NCBI GenBank assembly: GCA_964017235.1
Contig: OZ024940.1
Location: forward strand, 30,436,573-30,500,572
Origin: Sabellastarte sp. h YS-2021
Lineage: Eukaryota; Annelida; Polychaeta; Sabellida; Sabellidae
Direction of reading: 5' to 3'
Length of the DNA: 64,000 bases
Both the position numbers and the translations under genes were made by a program. Below are positions 1 through 11,859 of the stretch, one piece after another; within the stretch, counting starts at the first letter, position 1, and every line of letters begins with the position of its first letter. The notes under the pieces were generated by a model. It ran no database searches. It had not been told where the DNA came from and saw only the letters and a program-made list of their open reading frames with translations.

Positions 1-272
1 TGCTGAAATTTGGCCAGAAAATAAGGTGGCATATACTAAATCTGACTGAACCGGTTTTAAAATTACATCTGATATAACAGTACTTATAGTTTGGCAATAC
101 TGGCTTCAGCTGGCCCTAAATTCGCTTCTGTGGGGCTGCATTAAGATATACTTAAATTTGGTAAAGTAAGACAAATTTAAGGCTGAAAACCATATTGTTT
201 GCTAGAGCTTGCGCCACTAAATGAGATTCCACAAGAATATTCCTTAAGAAATACATAACTGGTCCAAAATAC
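1..272 (+). repeat. Partial monomer, tail of an E-type copy
   Basis: The window opens inside a monomer. The segment carries the E-type markers gccagaaaataagg, caatactggcttc and tttggtaaagtaag, the same as the tails of the E copies that start at 2999, 5044 and 8452. It also has private changes: ggcatatac, ggccctaaattcg and gagcttgcgcc. It is followed by an A-type monomer, as expected for the pentamer order. Confidence 0.9.
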
Positions 273-3200
273 ATGTATTGGAAGTGCAGGTATCAAGGGG
301 GTGATCATATGGCACATCAGTCCAAAACCCCACTTAAACTTCATCAATCTGGCTCAGATTTTCACAGAAAACTCAGTTCATATCTGACATTGATATTGTA
401 TTGGCTTGACTTACTCAGGAAACCAATTAAAAATTTCAATTTTCCGGGGTTTGGGGCCAGGCTCAGCCCCCCTCAAATTAGGAAATATCAGGTATATCCT
501 AATACAACCAATCTGAAGCTCTTCTTTAATTTTGCATATGTTTTAACAATAATTGAGGATATATTAGGCCCATTTGGAGCACTACATCTCTGAAAATAAA
601 TTATTTCACCCATATATTGCTGTAAAAATAGCCAAAAATACATGTAAATTACACCAAACCAGTACCAAATGTTGGTCTATAATGCTGAAATTTGGCCAGA
701 ATATAAGGTGGCACATACTAAATCTGACTGAACCGGTTTTAAAATTACATCTGATATAACAGTATTATAGTTTGGCAATATTGGCTTCAGCTGGCCCCAA
801 ATTCGATTCTGTGGGGCTGCATTAAGATATACTTAAATTTGGCAAAGTAAGACAAATTTAAGGCTGAAAACCATATTGTTTGCTAGAGCTGGCGCCACTA
901 AATGAGATTCCACAAGAATATTCCTTAAGAAATACATAACTGGTCCAAAATACATGTATTGGAAGTGCAGGTATCGAGGGGGTGATCATATGGCACATCA
1001 GTCCAAAACCCCACTTAAACTTCATCAATCTGGCTCAGATTTTCACAGAAAACTCAGTTCATATCTGACATTGATATTGTATTGGCTTGACTTACTCAGG
1101 AAACCAATTAAAAATTTCAATTTTCCGGGGTTTGGGGCCAGGCTCAGCCCCCCTCAAATTAGGAAATATCAGGTATATCCTAATACAACCAATCTGAAGC
1201 TCTTCTTTAATTTTGCATATGTTTTAACAATAATTGAGGATATATTAGGCCCATTTGGAGCATTACATCTCTGAAAATAAATTATTTCACCCATATATTG
1301 CTGTAAAAATAGCCAAAAATACATGTAAATTACACCAAACCAGTACCAAATGTTGGTCTATAATGCTGAAATTTGGCCAGAATATAAGGTGGCCCATACT
1401 AAATCTGACTGAACCGGTTTTAAAATTACATCTGATATAACAGTACTTATAGTTTGGCAATATTGGCTTCAGCTGGCCCCAAATTCGCTTCTGTGGGGCT
1501 GCATTAGGATATACTTAAATTTGGCAAAGTAAGACAAATTTAAGGCTGAAAACCATATTGTTTGCTAGAGCTGGCGCCACTAAATGAGATTCCACAAGAA
1601 TATTCCTTAAGAAATACATAACTGGTCCAAAATACATGTATTGGAAGTGCAGGTATCGAGGGGGTGATCATATGGTACATCAGTCCAAAACCCCACTTAA
1701 ACTTCATCAATCTGGCTCAGATTTTCACAGGAAACTCAGTTCATATCTGACATTGATATTGTATTGGCTTGAGTACTCAGGAAACCAATTAAAAATTTCA
1801 ATTTTCCGGGGTTTGGGGCCAGGCTCAGCCCCCCTCAAATTAGGAAATATCAGGTATATCCTAATACAACCAATCTGAAGCTCTTCTTTAATTTTGCATA
1901 TGTTTTAACAATAATTGAGGATATATTAGGCCCATTTGGAGCATTACATCTCTGAAAATAAATTATTTCACCCATATATTGCTGTAAAAATGGCCAAAAA
2001 TACATGTAAATTACACCAAACCAGTACCAAATGTTGGTCTATAATGCTGAAATTTGGCCAGAATATAAGGTGGCACATACTAAATCTGACTGAACCGGTT
2101 TTAAAATTACATCTGATATAACAGTACTTATAGTTTGGCAATATTGGCTTCAGCTGGCCCCAAATTCGCTTCTGTGGGGCTGCATTAGGATATACTTAAA
2201 TTTGGCAAAGTAAGACAAATTTAAGCCTGAAAACCATATTGTTTGCTAGAGCTGGCGCCACTAAATGAGATTCCACAAGAATATTCCTTAAGAAATACAT
2301 AACTGGTCCAAAATACATGTATTGGAAGTGCAGGTATCGAGGGGGTGATCATATGGCACATCAGTCCAAAACCCCACTTAAACTTAATCAATCTGGCTCA
2401 GATTTTCACAGGAAACTCAGTTCATATCTGACATTGATATTGTATTGGCTTGACTTACTCAGGAAACCAATTAAAAATTTCAATTTTCCGGGGCTTGGGG
2501 CCAGGCTCAGCCCCCCTCAAATTACGAAATATCAGGTATATCCTAATACAACCAATCTGAAGCTCTTCTTTAATTTTGCATATGTTTTAACAATAATTGA
2601 GGATATATTAGGCCCATTTGGAGCATTACATCTCTGAAAATAAAATATTTCACCCATATATTGCTGTAAAAATGGCCAAAAATACATGTAAATTACACCA
2701 AACCAGTACCAAATGTTGGTCTATAATGCTGAAATTTGGCCAGAATATAAGGTGGCACATACTAAATCTGACTGAACCGGTTTTAAAATTACATCTGATA
2801 TAACAGTACTTATAGTTTGGCAATATTGGCTTCAGCTGGCCCCAAATTCGCTTCTGTGGGGCTGCATTAAGATATACTTAAATTTGGCAAAGTAAGACAA
2901 ATTTAAGGCTGAAAACCATATTGTTTGCTAGAGCTGGCGCCACTAAATGAGATTCCACAAGAATATTCCTTAAGAAATACATAACTGGTCCAAAATACAT
3001 GTATTGGAAGTGCAGGTATCAAGGGGGTGATCATATGGCACATCAGTCCAAAACCCCGCTTAAACTTCATCAATCTGGCTCAGATTTTCACAGGAAACTG
3101 AGTTCATATCTGACATTGATATTGTATTGGCTTGACTTACTCGGGGAAACCAATTAAAAATTTCAATTTTCCGGGGTTTGGGGCCAGGCTCAGCCCCCCT

Positions 3201-3680
3201 CAAATTAGGAAATATCAGGTATATCCTAATACAACCAATCTGAAGCTCTTCTTTAATTTTGCATATGTTTTAACAATAATTGAGGATATATTAGGCCCAT
3301 TTGGAGCATTACATCTCTGAAAATAAATTATTTCACCCATATATTGCTGTAAAATGGCCAAAAGTACGTGTAAATTACACCAAACCAGTACCAAATGTTG
3401 GTCTATAATGCTGAAATTTGGCCAGAAAATAAGGTGGCACATACTAAATCTGACTGAACCGGTTTTAAAATTACATCTGATATAACAGTACTTATAGTTT
3501 GGCAATACTGGCTTCAGCTGGCCCCAAATTCGCTTCTGTGGGGCTGCATTAAGATATACTTAAATTTGGTAAAGTAAGACAAATTTAAGGCTGAAAACCA
3601 TATTGTTTGCTAGAGCTGGCGCCACTAAATGAGATTCCACAAGAATATTCCTTAAGAAATACATAACTGGTCCAAAATAC
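273..3680 (+). repeat. Pentameric HOR copy 1 (A-B-C-D-E, 3408 bp)
   Basis: Monomers start at 273 (A), 954 (B), 1636 (C), 2317 (D) and 2999 (E). A is marked by gtatcaaggggg, cacagaaaactc and cagtattatag, the last a one-base deletion. C has atggtacatcag and cttgagtactcagg, also minus one base. D has cttaatcaatctgg, ccggggcttgg and attacgaaat. E has accccgctt, aaactgagttc, cttactcggggaaacc (plus one base) and ccaaaagtacgtg. Lengths are 681, 682, 681, 682 and 682. The same ordered set returns at 5726, so the unit is a higher-order repeat and not a random mix of variants. Confidence 0.93.
954..1635 (+). repeat. Representative 682-bp monomer (type B) and its anatomy
   Basis: This copy is close to the apparent consensus. 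It has few CpG sites: TATCGAGG, TTCCGGGG, AACCGGTT, ATTCGCTT and GGCGCC. It carries three inverted repeats: GGGGC/GCCCC around an 8-base loop (1134-1151), ATTAGGA/TCCTAAT (1158-1184), and TGGCCCCA/TGGGGCTG with two wobble pairs (1474-1501). The word CCAAAATACATGTA occurs just before and at the landmark (945-958), and a one-base-longer version recurs at 1313-1327. I see no convincing internal subrepeat beyond that. Plus-strand open frames of 106 and 61 codons overlap here but are not supported as genes, because other copies shift or stop them and neither has recognisable domains. Confidence 0.9.
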
Positions 3681-5725
3681 ATGTATTGGAAGTGCAGGTA
3701 TCAAGGGGGTGATCATATGGCACATCAGTCCAAAACCCCACTTAAACTTCATCAATCTGGCTCAGATTTTCACAGAAAACTCAGTTCATATCTGACATTG
3801 ATATTGTATTGGCTTGACTTACTCAGGAAACCAATTAAAAATTTCAATTTTCCGGGGTTTGGGGCCAGGCTCAGCCCCCCTCAAATTAGGAAATATCAGG
3901 TATATCCTAATACAACCAATCTGAAGCTCTTCTTTAATTTTGCATATGTTTTAACAATAATTGAGGATATATTAGGCCCATTTGGAGCACTACATCTCTG
4001 AAAATAAATTATTTCACCCATATATTGCTGTAAAAATAGCCAAAAATACATGTAAATTACACCAAACCAGTACCAAATGTTGGTCTATAATGCTGAAATT
4101 TGGCCAGAATATAAGGTGGCACATACTAAATCTGACTGAACCGGTTTTAAAATTACATCTGATATAACAGTATTATAGTTTGGCAATATTGGCTTCAGCT
4201 GGCCCCAAATTCGCTTCTGTGGGGCTGCATTAGGATATACTTAAATTTGGCAAAGTAAGACAAATTTAAGCCTGAAAACCATATTGTTTGCTAGAGCTGG
4301 CGCCACTAAATGAGATTCCACAAGAATATTCCTTAAGAAATACATAACTGGTCCAAAATACATGTATTGGAAGTGCAGGTATCGAGGGGGTGATCATATG
4401 GCACATCAGTCCAAAACCCCACTTAAACTTAATCAATCTGGCTCAGATTTTCACAGGAAACTCAGTTCATATCTGACATTGATATTGTATTGGCTTGACT
4501 TACTCAGGAAACCAATTAAAAATTTCAATTTTCCGGGGCTTGGGGCCAGGCTCAGCCCCCCTCAAATTACGAAATATCAGGTATATCCTAATACAACCAA
4601 TCTGAAGCTCTTCTTTAATTTTGCATATGTTTTAACAATAATTGAGGATATATTAGGCCCATTTGGAGCATTACATCTCTGAAAATAAAATATTTCACCC
4701 ATATATTGCTGTAAAAATGGCCAAAAATACATGTAAATTACACCAAACCAGTACCAAATGTTGGTCTATAATGCTGAAATTTGGCCAGAATATAAGGTGG
4801 CACATACTAAATCTGACTGAACCGGTTTTAAAATTACATCTGATATAACAGTACTTATAGTTTGGCAATATTGGCTTCAGCTGGCCCCAAATTCGCTTCT
4901 GTGGGGCTGCATTAAGATATACTTAAATTTGGCAAAGTAAGACAAATTTAAGGCTGAAAACCATATTGTTTGCTAGAGCTGGCGCCACTAAATGAGATTC
5001 CACAAGAATATTCCTTAAGAAATACATAACTGGTCCAAAATACATGTATTGGAAGTGCAGGTATCAAGGGGGTGATCATATGGCACATCAGTCCAAAACC
5101 CCGCTTAAACTTCATCAATCTGGCTCAGATTTTCACAGGAAACTGAGTTCATATCTGACATTGATATTGTATTGGCTTGACTTACTCGGGGAAACCAATT
5201 AAAAATTTCAATTTTCCGGGGTTTGGGGCCAGGCTCAGCCCCCCTCAAATTAGGAAATATCAGGTATATCCTAATACAACCAATCTGAAGCTCTTCTTTA
5301 ATTTTGCATATGTTTTAACAATAATTGAGGATATATTAGGCCCATTTGGAGCATTACATCTCTGAAAATAAATTATTTCACCCATATATTGCTGTAAAAT
5401 GGCCAAAAGTACGTGTAAATTACACCAAACCAGTACCAAATGTTGGTCTATAATGCTGAAATTTGGCCAGAAAATAAGGTGGCACATACTAAATCTGACT
5501 GAACCGGTTTTAAAATTACATCTGATATAACAGTACTTATAGTTTGGCAATACTGGCTTCAGCTGGCCCCAAATTCGCTTCTGTGGGGCTGCATTAAGAT
5601 ATACTTAAATTTGGTAAAGTAAGACAAATTTAAGGCTGAAAACCATATTGTTTGCTAGAGCTGGCGCCACTAAATGAGATTCCACAAGAATATTCCTTAA
5701 GAAATACATAACTGGTCCAAAATAC
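3681..5725 (+). repeat. Shortened HOR copy (A-D-E, B and C missing)
   Basis: Monomers start at 3681 (A), 4362 (D) and 5044 (E). The A copy keeps its own marker cagtattatag, ending at 4178. The linker that follows is already D-upstream type: cttctgtgg at 4214 where A normally has gattctg, then attaggata and taagcctg. The switch from A to C/D sequence therefore lies between 4178 and 4214. Loss of two whole monomers in register is the expected product of unequal exchange between neighbouring repeats. Confidence 0.92.
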
Positions 5726-8700
5726 ATGTATTGGAAGTGCAGGTATCAAGGGGGTGATCATATGGCACATCAGTCCAAAACCCCACTTAAACTTCATCAA
5801 TCTGGCTCAGATTTTCACAGAAAACTCAGTTCATATCTGACATTGATATTGTATTGGCTTGACTTACTCAGGAAACCAATTAAAAATTTCAATTTTCCGG
5901 GGTTTGGGGCCAGGCTCAGCCCCCCTCAAATTAGGAAATATCAGGTATATCCTAATACAACCAATCTGAAGCTCTTCTTTAATTTTGCATATGTTTTAAC
6001 AATAATTGAGGATATATTAGGCCCATTTGGAGCACTACATCTCTGAAAATAAATTATTTCACCCATATATTGCTGTAAAAATAGCCAAAAATACATGTAA
6101 ATTACACCAAACCAGTACCAAATGTTGGTCTATAATGCTGAAATTTGGCCAGAATATAAGGTGGCACATACTAAATCTGACTGAACCGGTTTTAAAATTA
6201 CATCTGATATAACAGTATTATAGTTTGGCAATATTGGCTTCAGCTGGCCCCAAATTCGATTCTGTGGGGCTGCATTAAGATATACTTAAATTTGGCAAAG
6301 TAAGACAAATTTAAGGCTGAAAACCATATTGTTTGCTAGAGCTGGCGCCACTAAATGAGATTCCACAAGAATATTCCTTAAGAAATACATAACTGGTCCA
6401 AAATACATGTATTGGAAGTGCAGGTATCGAGGGGGTGATCATATGGCACATCAGTCCAAAACCCCACTTAAACTTCATCAATCTGGCTCAGATTTTCACA
6501 GAAAACTCAGTTCATATCTGTCATTGATATTGTATTGGCTTGACTTACTCAGGAAACCAATTAAAAATTTCAATTTTCCGGGGTTTGGGGCCAGGCTCAG
6601 CCCCCCTCAAATTAGGAAATATCAGGTATATCCTAATACAACCAATCTGAAGCTCTTCTTTAATTTTGCATATGTTTTAACAATAATTGAGGATATATTA
6701 GGCCCATTTGGAGCATTACATCTCTGAAAATAAATTATTTCACCCATATATTGCTGTAAAAATAGCCAAAAATACATGTAAATTACACCAAACCAGTACC
6801 AAATGTTGGTCTATAATGCTGAAATTTGGCCAGAATATAAGGTGGCCCATACTAAATCTGACTGAACCGGTTTTAAAATTACATCTGATATAACAGTACT
6901 TATAGTTTGGCAATATTGGCTTCAGCTGGCCCCAAATTCGCTTCTGTGGGGCTGCATTAGGATATACTTAAATTTGGCAAAGTAAGACAAATTTAAGGCT
7001 GAAAACCATATTGTTTGCTAGAGCTGGCGCCACTAAATGAGATTCCACAAGAATATTCCTTAAGAAATACATAACTGGTCCAAAATACATGTATTGGAAG
7101 TGCAGGTATCGAGGGGGTGATCATATGGTACATCAGTCCAAAACCCCACTTAAACTTCATCAATCTGGCTCAGATTTTCACAGGAAACTCAGTTCATATC
7201 TGACATTGATATTGTATTGGCTTGAGTACTCAGGAAACCAATTAAAAATTTCAATTTTCCGGGGTTTGGGGCCAGGCTCAGCCCCCCTCAAATTAGGAAA
7301 TATCAGGTATATCCTAATACAACCAATCTGAAGCTCTTCTTTAATTTTGCATATGTTTTAACAATAATTGAGGATATATTAGGCCCATTTGGAGCATTAC
7401 ATCTCTGAAAATAAATTATTTCACCCATATATTGCTGTAAAAATGGCCAAAAATACATGTAAATTACACCAAACCAGTACCAAATGTTGGTCTATAATGC
7501 TGAAATTTGGCCAGAATATAAGGTGGCACATACTAAATCTGACTGAACCGGTTTTAAAATTACATCTGATATAACAGTACTTATAGTTTGGCAATATTGG
7601 CTTCAGCTGGCCCCAAATTCGCTTCTGTGGGGCTGCATTAGGATATACTTAAATTTGGCAAAGTAAGACAAATTTAAGCCTGAAAACCATATTGTTTGCT
7701 AGAGCTGGCGCCACTAAATGAGATTCCACAAGAATATTCCTTAAGAAATACATAACTGGTCCAAAATACATGTATTGGAAGTGCAGGTATCGAGGGGGTG
7801 ATCATATGGCACATCAGTCCAAAACCCCACTTAAACTTAATCAATCTGGCTCAGATTTTCACAGGAAACTCAGTTCATATCTGACATTGATATTGTATTG
7901 GCTTGACTTACTCAGGAAACCAATTAAAAATTTCAATTTTCCGGGGCTTGGGGCCAGGCTCAGCCCCCCTCAAATTACGAAATATCAGGTATATCCTAAT
8001 ACAACCAATCTGAAGCTCTTCTTTAATTTTGCATATGTTTTAACAATAATTGAGGATATATTAGGCCCATTTGGAGCATTACATCTCTGAAAATAAAATA
8101 TTTCACCCATATATTGCTGTAAAAATGGCCAAAAATACATGTAAATTACACCAAACCAGTACCAAATGTTGGTCTATAATGCTGAAATTTGGCCAGAATA
8201 TAAGGTGGCACATACTAAATCTGACTGAACCGGTTTTAAAATTACATCTGATATAACAGTACTTATAGTTTGGCAATATTGGCTTCAGCTGGCCCCAAAT
8301 TCGCTTCTGTGGGGCTGCATTAAGATATACTTAAATTTGGCAAAGTAAGACAAATTTAAGGCTGAAAACCATATTGTTTGCTAGAGCTGGCGCCACTAAA
8401 TGAGATTCCACAAGAATATTCCTTAAGAAATACATAACTGGTCCAAAATACATGTATTGGAAGTGCAGGTATCAAGGGGGTGATCATATGGCACATCAGT
8501 CCAAAACCCCGCTTAAACTTCATCAATCTGGCTCAGATTTTCACAGGAAACTGAGTTCATATCTGACATTGATATTGTATTGGCTTGACTTACTCGGGGA
8601 AACCAATTAAAAATTTCAATTTTCCGGGGTTTGGGGCCAGGCTCAGCCCCCCTCAAATTAGGAAATATCAGGTATATCCTAATACAACCAATCTGAAGCT

Positions 8701-9133
8701 CTTCTTTAATTTTGCATATGTTTTAACAATAATTGAGGATATATTAGGCCCATTTGGAGCATTACATCTCTGAAAATAAATTATTTCACCCATATATTGC
8801 TGTAAAATGGCCAAAAGTACGTGTAAATTACACCAAACCAGTACCAAATGTTGGTCTATAATGCTGAAATTTGGCCAGAAAATAAGGTGGCACATACTAA
8901 ATCTGACTGAACCGGTTTTAAAATTACATCTGATATAACAGTACTTATAGTTTGGCAATACTGGCTTCAGCTGGCCCCAAATTCGCTTCTGTGGGGCTGC
9001 ATTAAGATATACTTAAATTTGGTAAAGTAAGACAAATTTAAGGCTGAAAACCATATTGTTTGCTAGAGCTGGCGCCACTAAATGAGATTCCACAAGAATA
9101 TTCCTTAAGAAATACATAACTGGTCCAAAATAC
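5726..9133 (+). repeat. Pentameric HOR copy 3 (A-B-C-D-E)
   Basis: Starts are 5726, 6407, 7089, 7770 and 8452. All type markers of the first pentamer are present in the same order and the length is the same 3408 bp. The B monomer differs from the first copy by tatctgtcattg in place of tatctgacattg, a variant shared with the next B at 9815. Copies 3 and 4 are therefore closer to each other than to copy 1. Confidence 0.93.
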
Positions 9134-11859
9134 ATGTATTGGAAGTGCAGGTATCAAGGGGGTGATCATATGGCACATCAGTCCAAAACCCCACTTAAAC
9201 TTCATCAATCTGGCTCAGATTTTCACAGAAAACTCAGTTCATATCTGACATTGATATTGTATTGGCTTGACTTACTCAGGAAACCAATTAAAAATTTCAA
9301 TTTTCCGGGGTTTGGGGCCAGGCTCAGCCCCCCTCAAATTAGGAAATATCAGGTATATCCTAATACAACCAATCTGAAGCTCTTCTTTAATTTTGCATAT
9401 GTTTTAACAATAATTGAGGATATATTAGGCCCATTTGGAGCACTACATCTCTGAAAATAAATTATTTCACCCATATATTGCTGTAAAAATAGCCAAAAAT
9501 ACATGTAAATTACACCAAACCAGTACCAAATGTTGGTCTATAATGCTGAAATTTGGCCAGAATATAAGGTGGCACATACTAAATCTGACTGAACCGGTTT
9601 TAAAATTACATCTGATATAACAGTATTATAGTTTGGCAATATTGGCTTCAGCTGGCCCCAAATTCGATTCTGTGGGGCTGCATTAAGATATACTTAAATT
9701 TGGCAAAGTAAGACAAATTTAAGGCTGAAAACCATATTGTTTGCTAGAGCTGGCGCCACTAAATGAGATTCCACAAGAATATTCCTTAAGAAATACATAA
9801 CTGGTCCAAAATACATGTATTGGAAGTGCAGGTATCGAGGGGGTGATCATATGGCACATCAGTCCAAAACCCCACTTAAACTTCATCAATCTGGCTCAGA
9901 TTTTCACAGAAAACTCAGTTCATATCTGTCATTGATATTGTATTGGCTTGACTTACTCAGGAAACCAATTAAAAATTTCAATTTTCCGGGGTTTGGGGCC
10001 AGGCTCAGCCCCCCTCAAATTAGGAAATATCAGGTATATCCTAATACAACCAATCTGAAGCTCTTCTTTAATTTTGCATATGTTTTAACAATAATTGAGG
10101 ATATATTAGGCCCATTTGGAGCATTACATCTCTGAAAATAAATTATTTCACCCATATATTGCTGTAAAAATAGCCAAAAATACATGTAAATTACACCAAA
10201 CCAGTACCAAATGTTGGTCTATAATGCTGAAATTTGGCCAGAATATAAGGTGGCCCATACTAAATCTGACTGAACCGGTTTTAAAATTACATCTGATATA
10301 ACAGTACTTATAGTTTGGCAATATTGGCTTCAGCTGGCCCCAAATTCGCTTCTGTGGGGCTGCATTAGGATATACTTAAATTTGGCAAAGTAAGACAAAT
10401 TTAAGGCTGAAAACCATATTGTTTGCTAGAGCTGGCGCCACTAAATGAGATTCCACAAGAATATTCCTTAAGAAATACATAACTGGTCCAAAATACATGT
10501 ATTGGAAGTGCAGGTATCGAGGGGGTGATCATATGGTACATCAGTCCAAAACCCCACTTAAACTTCATCAATCTGGCTCAGATTTTCACAGGAAACTCAG
10601 TTCATATCTGACATTGATATTGTATTGGCTTGAGTACTCAGGAAACCAATTAAAAATTTCAATTTTCCGGGGTTTGGGGCCAGGCTCAGCCCCCCTCAAA
10701 TTAGGAAATATCAGGTATATCCTAATACAACCAATCTGAAGCTCTTCTTTAATTTTGCATATGTTTTAACAATAATTGAGGATATATTAGGCCCATTTGG
10801 AGCATTACATCTCTGAAAATAAATTATTTCACCCATATATTGCTGTAAAAATGGCCAAAAATACATGTAAATTACACCAAACCAGTACCAAATGTTGGTC
10901 TATAATGCTGAAATTTGGCCAGAATATAAGGTGGCACATACTAAATCTGACTGAACCGGTTTTAAAATTACATCTGATATAACAGTACTTATAGTTTGGC
11001 AATATTGGCTTCAGCTGGCCCCAAATTCGCTTCTGTGGGGCTGCATTAGGATATACTTAAATTTGGCAAAGTAAGACAAATTTAAGCCTGAAAACCATAT
11101 TGTTTGCTAGAGCTGGCGCCACTAAATGAGATTCCACAAGAATATTCCTTAAGAAATACATAACTGGTCCAAAATACATGTATTGGAAGTGCAGGTATCG
11201 AGGGGGTGATCATATGGCACATCAGTCCAAAACCCCACTTAAACTTAATCAATCTGGCTCAGATTTTCACAGGAAACTCAGTTCATATCTGACATTGATA
11301 TTGTATTGGCTTGACTTACTCAGGAAACCAATTAAAAATTTCAATTTTCCGGGGCTTGGGGCCAGGCTCAGCCCCCCTCAAATTACGAAATATCAGGTAT
11401 ATCCTAATACAACCAATCTGAAGCTCTTCTTTAATTTTGCATATGTTTTAACAATAATTGAGGATATATTAGGCCCATTTGGAGCATTACATCTCTGAAA
11501 ATAAAATATTTCACCCATATATTGCTGTAAAAATGGCCAAAAATACATGTAAATTACACCAAACCAGTACCAAATGTTGGTCTATAATGCTGAAATTTGG
11601 CCAGAATATAAGGTGGCACATACTAAATCTGACTGAACCGGTTTTAAAATTACATCTGATATAACAGTACTTATAGTTTGGCAATATTGGCTTCAGCTGG
11701 CCCCAAATTCGCTTCTGTGGGGCTGCATTAAGATATACTTAAATTTGGCAAAGTAAGACAAATTTAAGGCTGAAAACCATATTGTTTGCTAGAGCTGGCG
11801 CCACTAAATGAGATTTCACAAGAATATTCCTTAAGAAATACATAACTGGTCCAAAATAC
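9134..11859 (+). repeat. Terminal HOR copy (A-B-C-D, no E)
   Basis: Starts are 9134 (A), 9815 (B, with the ctgtcattg variant), 10497 (C) and 11178 (D). The expected E monomer is replaced by a different subtype at 11860, preceded by gagatttcacaag at about 11811. The pentamer domain ends at this boundary, so this is where one homogenisation domain gives way to the next. Confidence 0.9.

Noticed and set aside
273-593. Open frames of 106, 80, 62 and 61 codons on the plus strand repeated through the window
   Set aside because: They are by-products of the tandem repeat. Neither product has recognisable domains, frames overlap, and single-base indels and stops in many subtypes break them without consequence.
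3215-3505. 96-codon minus-strand open frame, also seen in other E- and T-type copies
   Set aside because: It exists only where a one-base deletion (gtaaaatgg or gccaaaatac) happens to join two frames, so it is a marker of the indel and not a gene.
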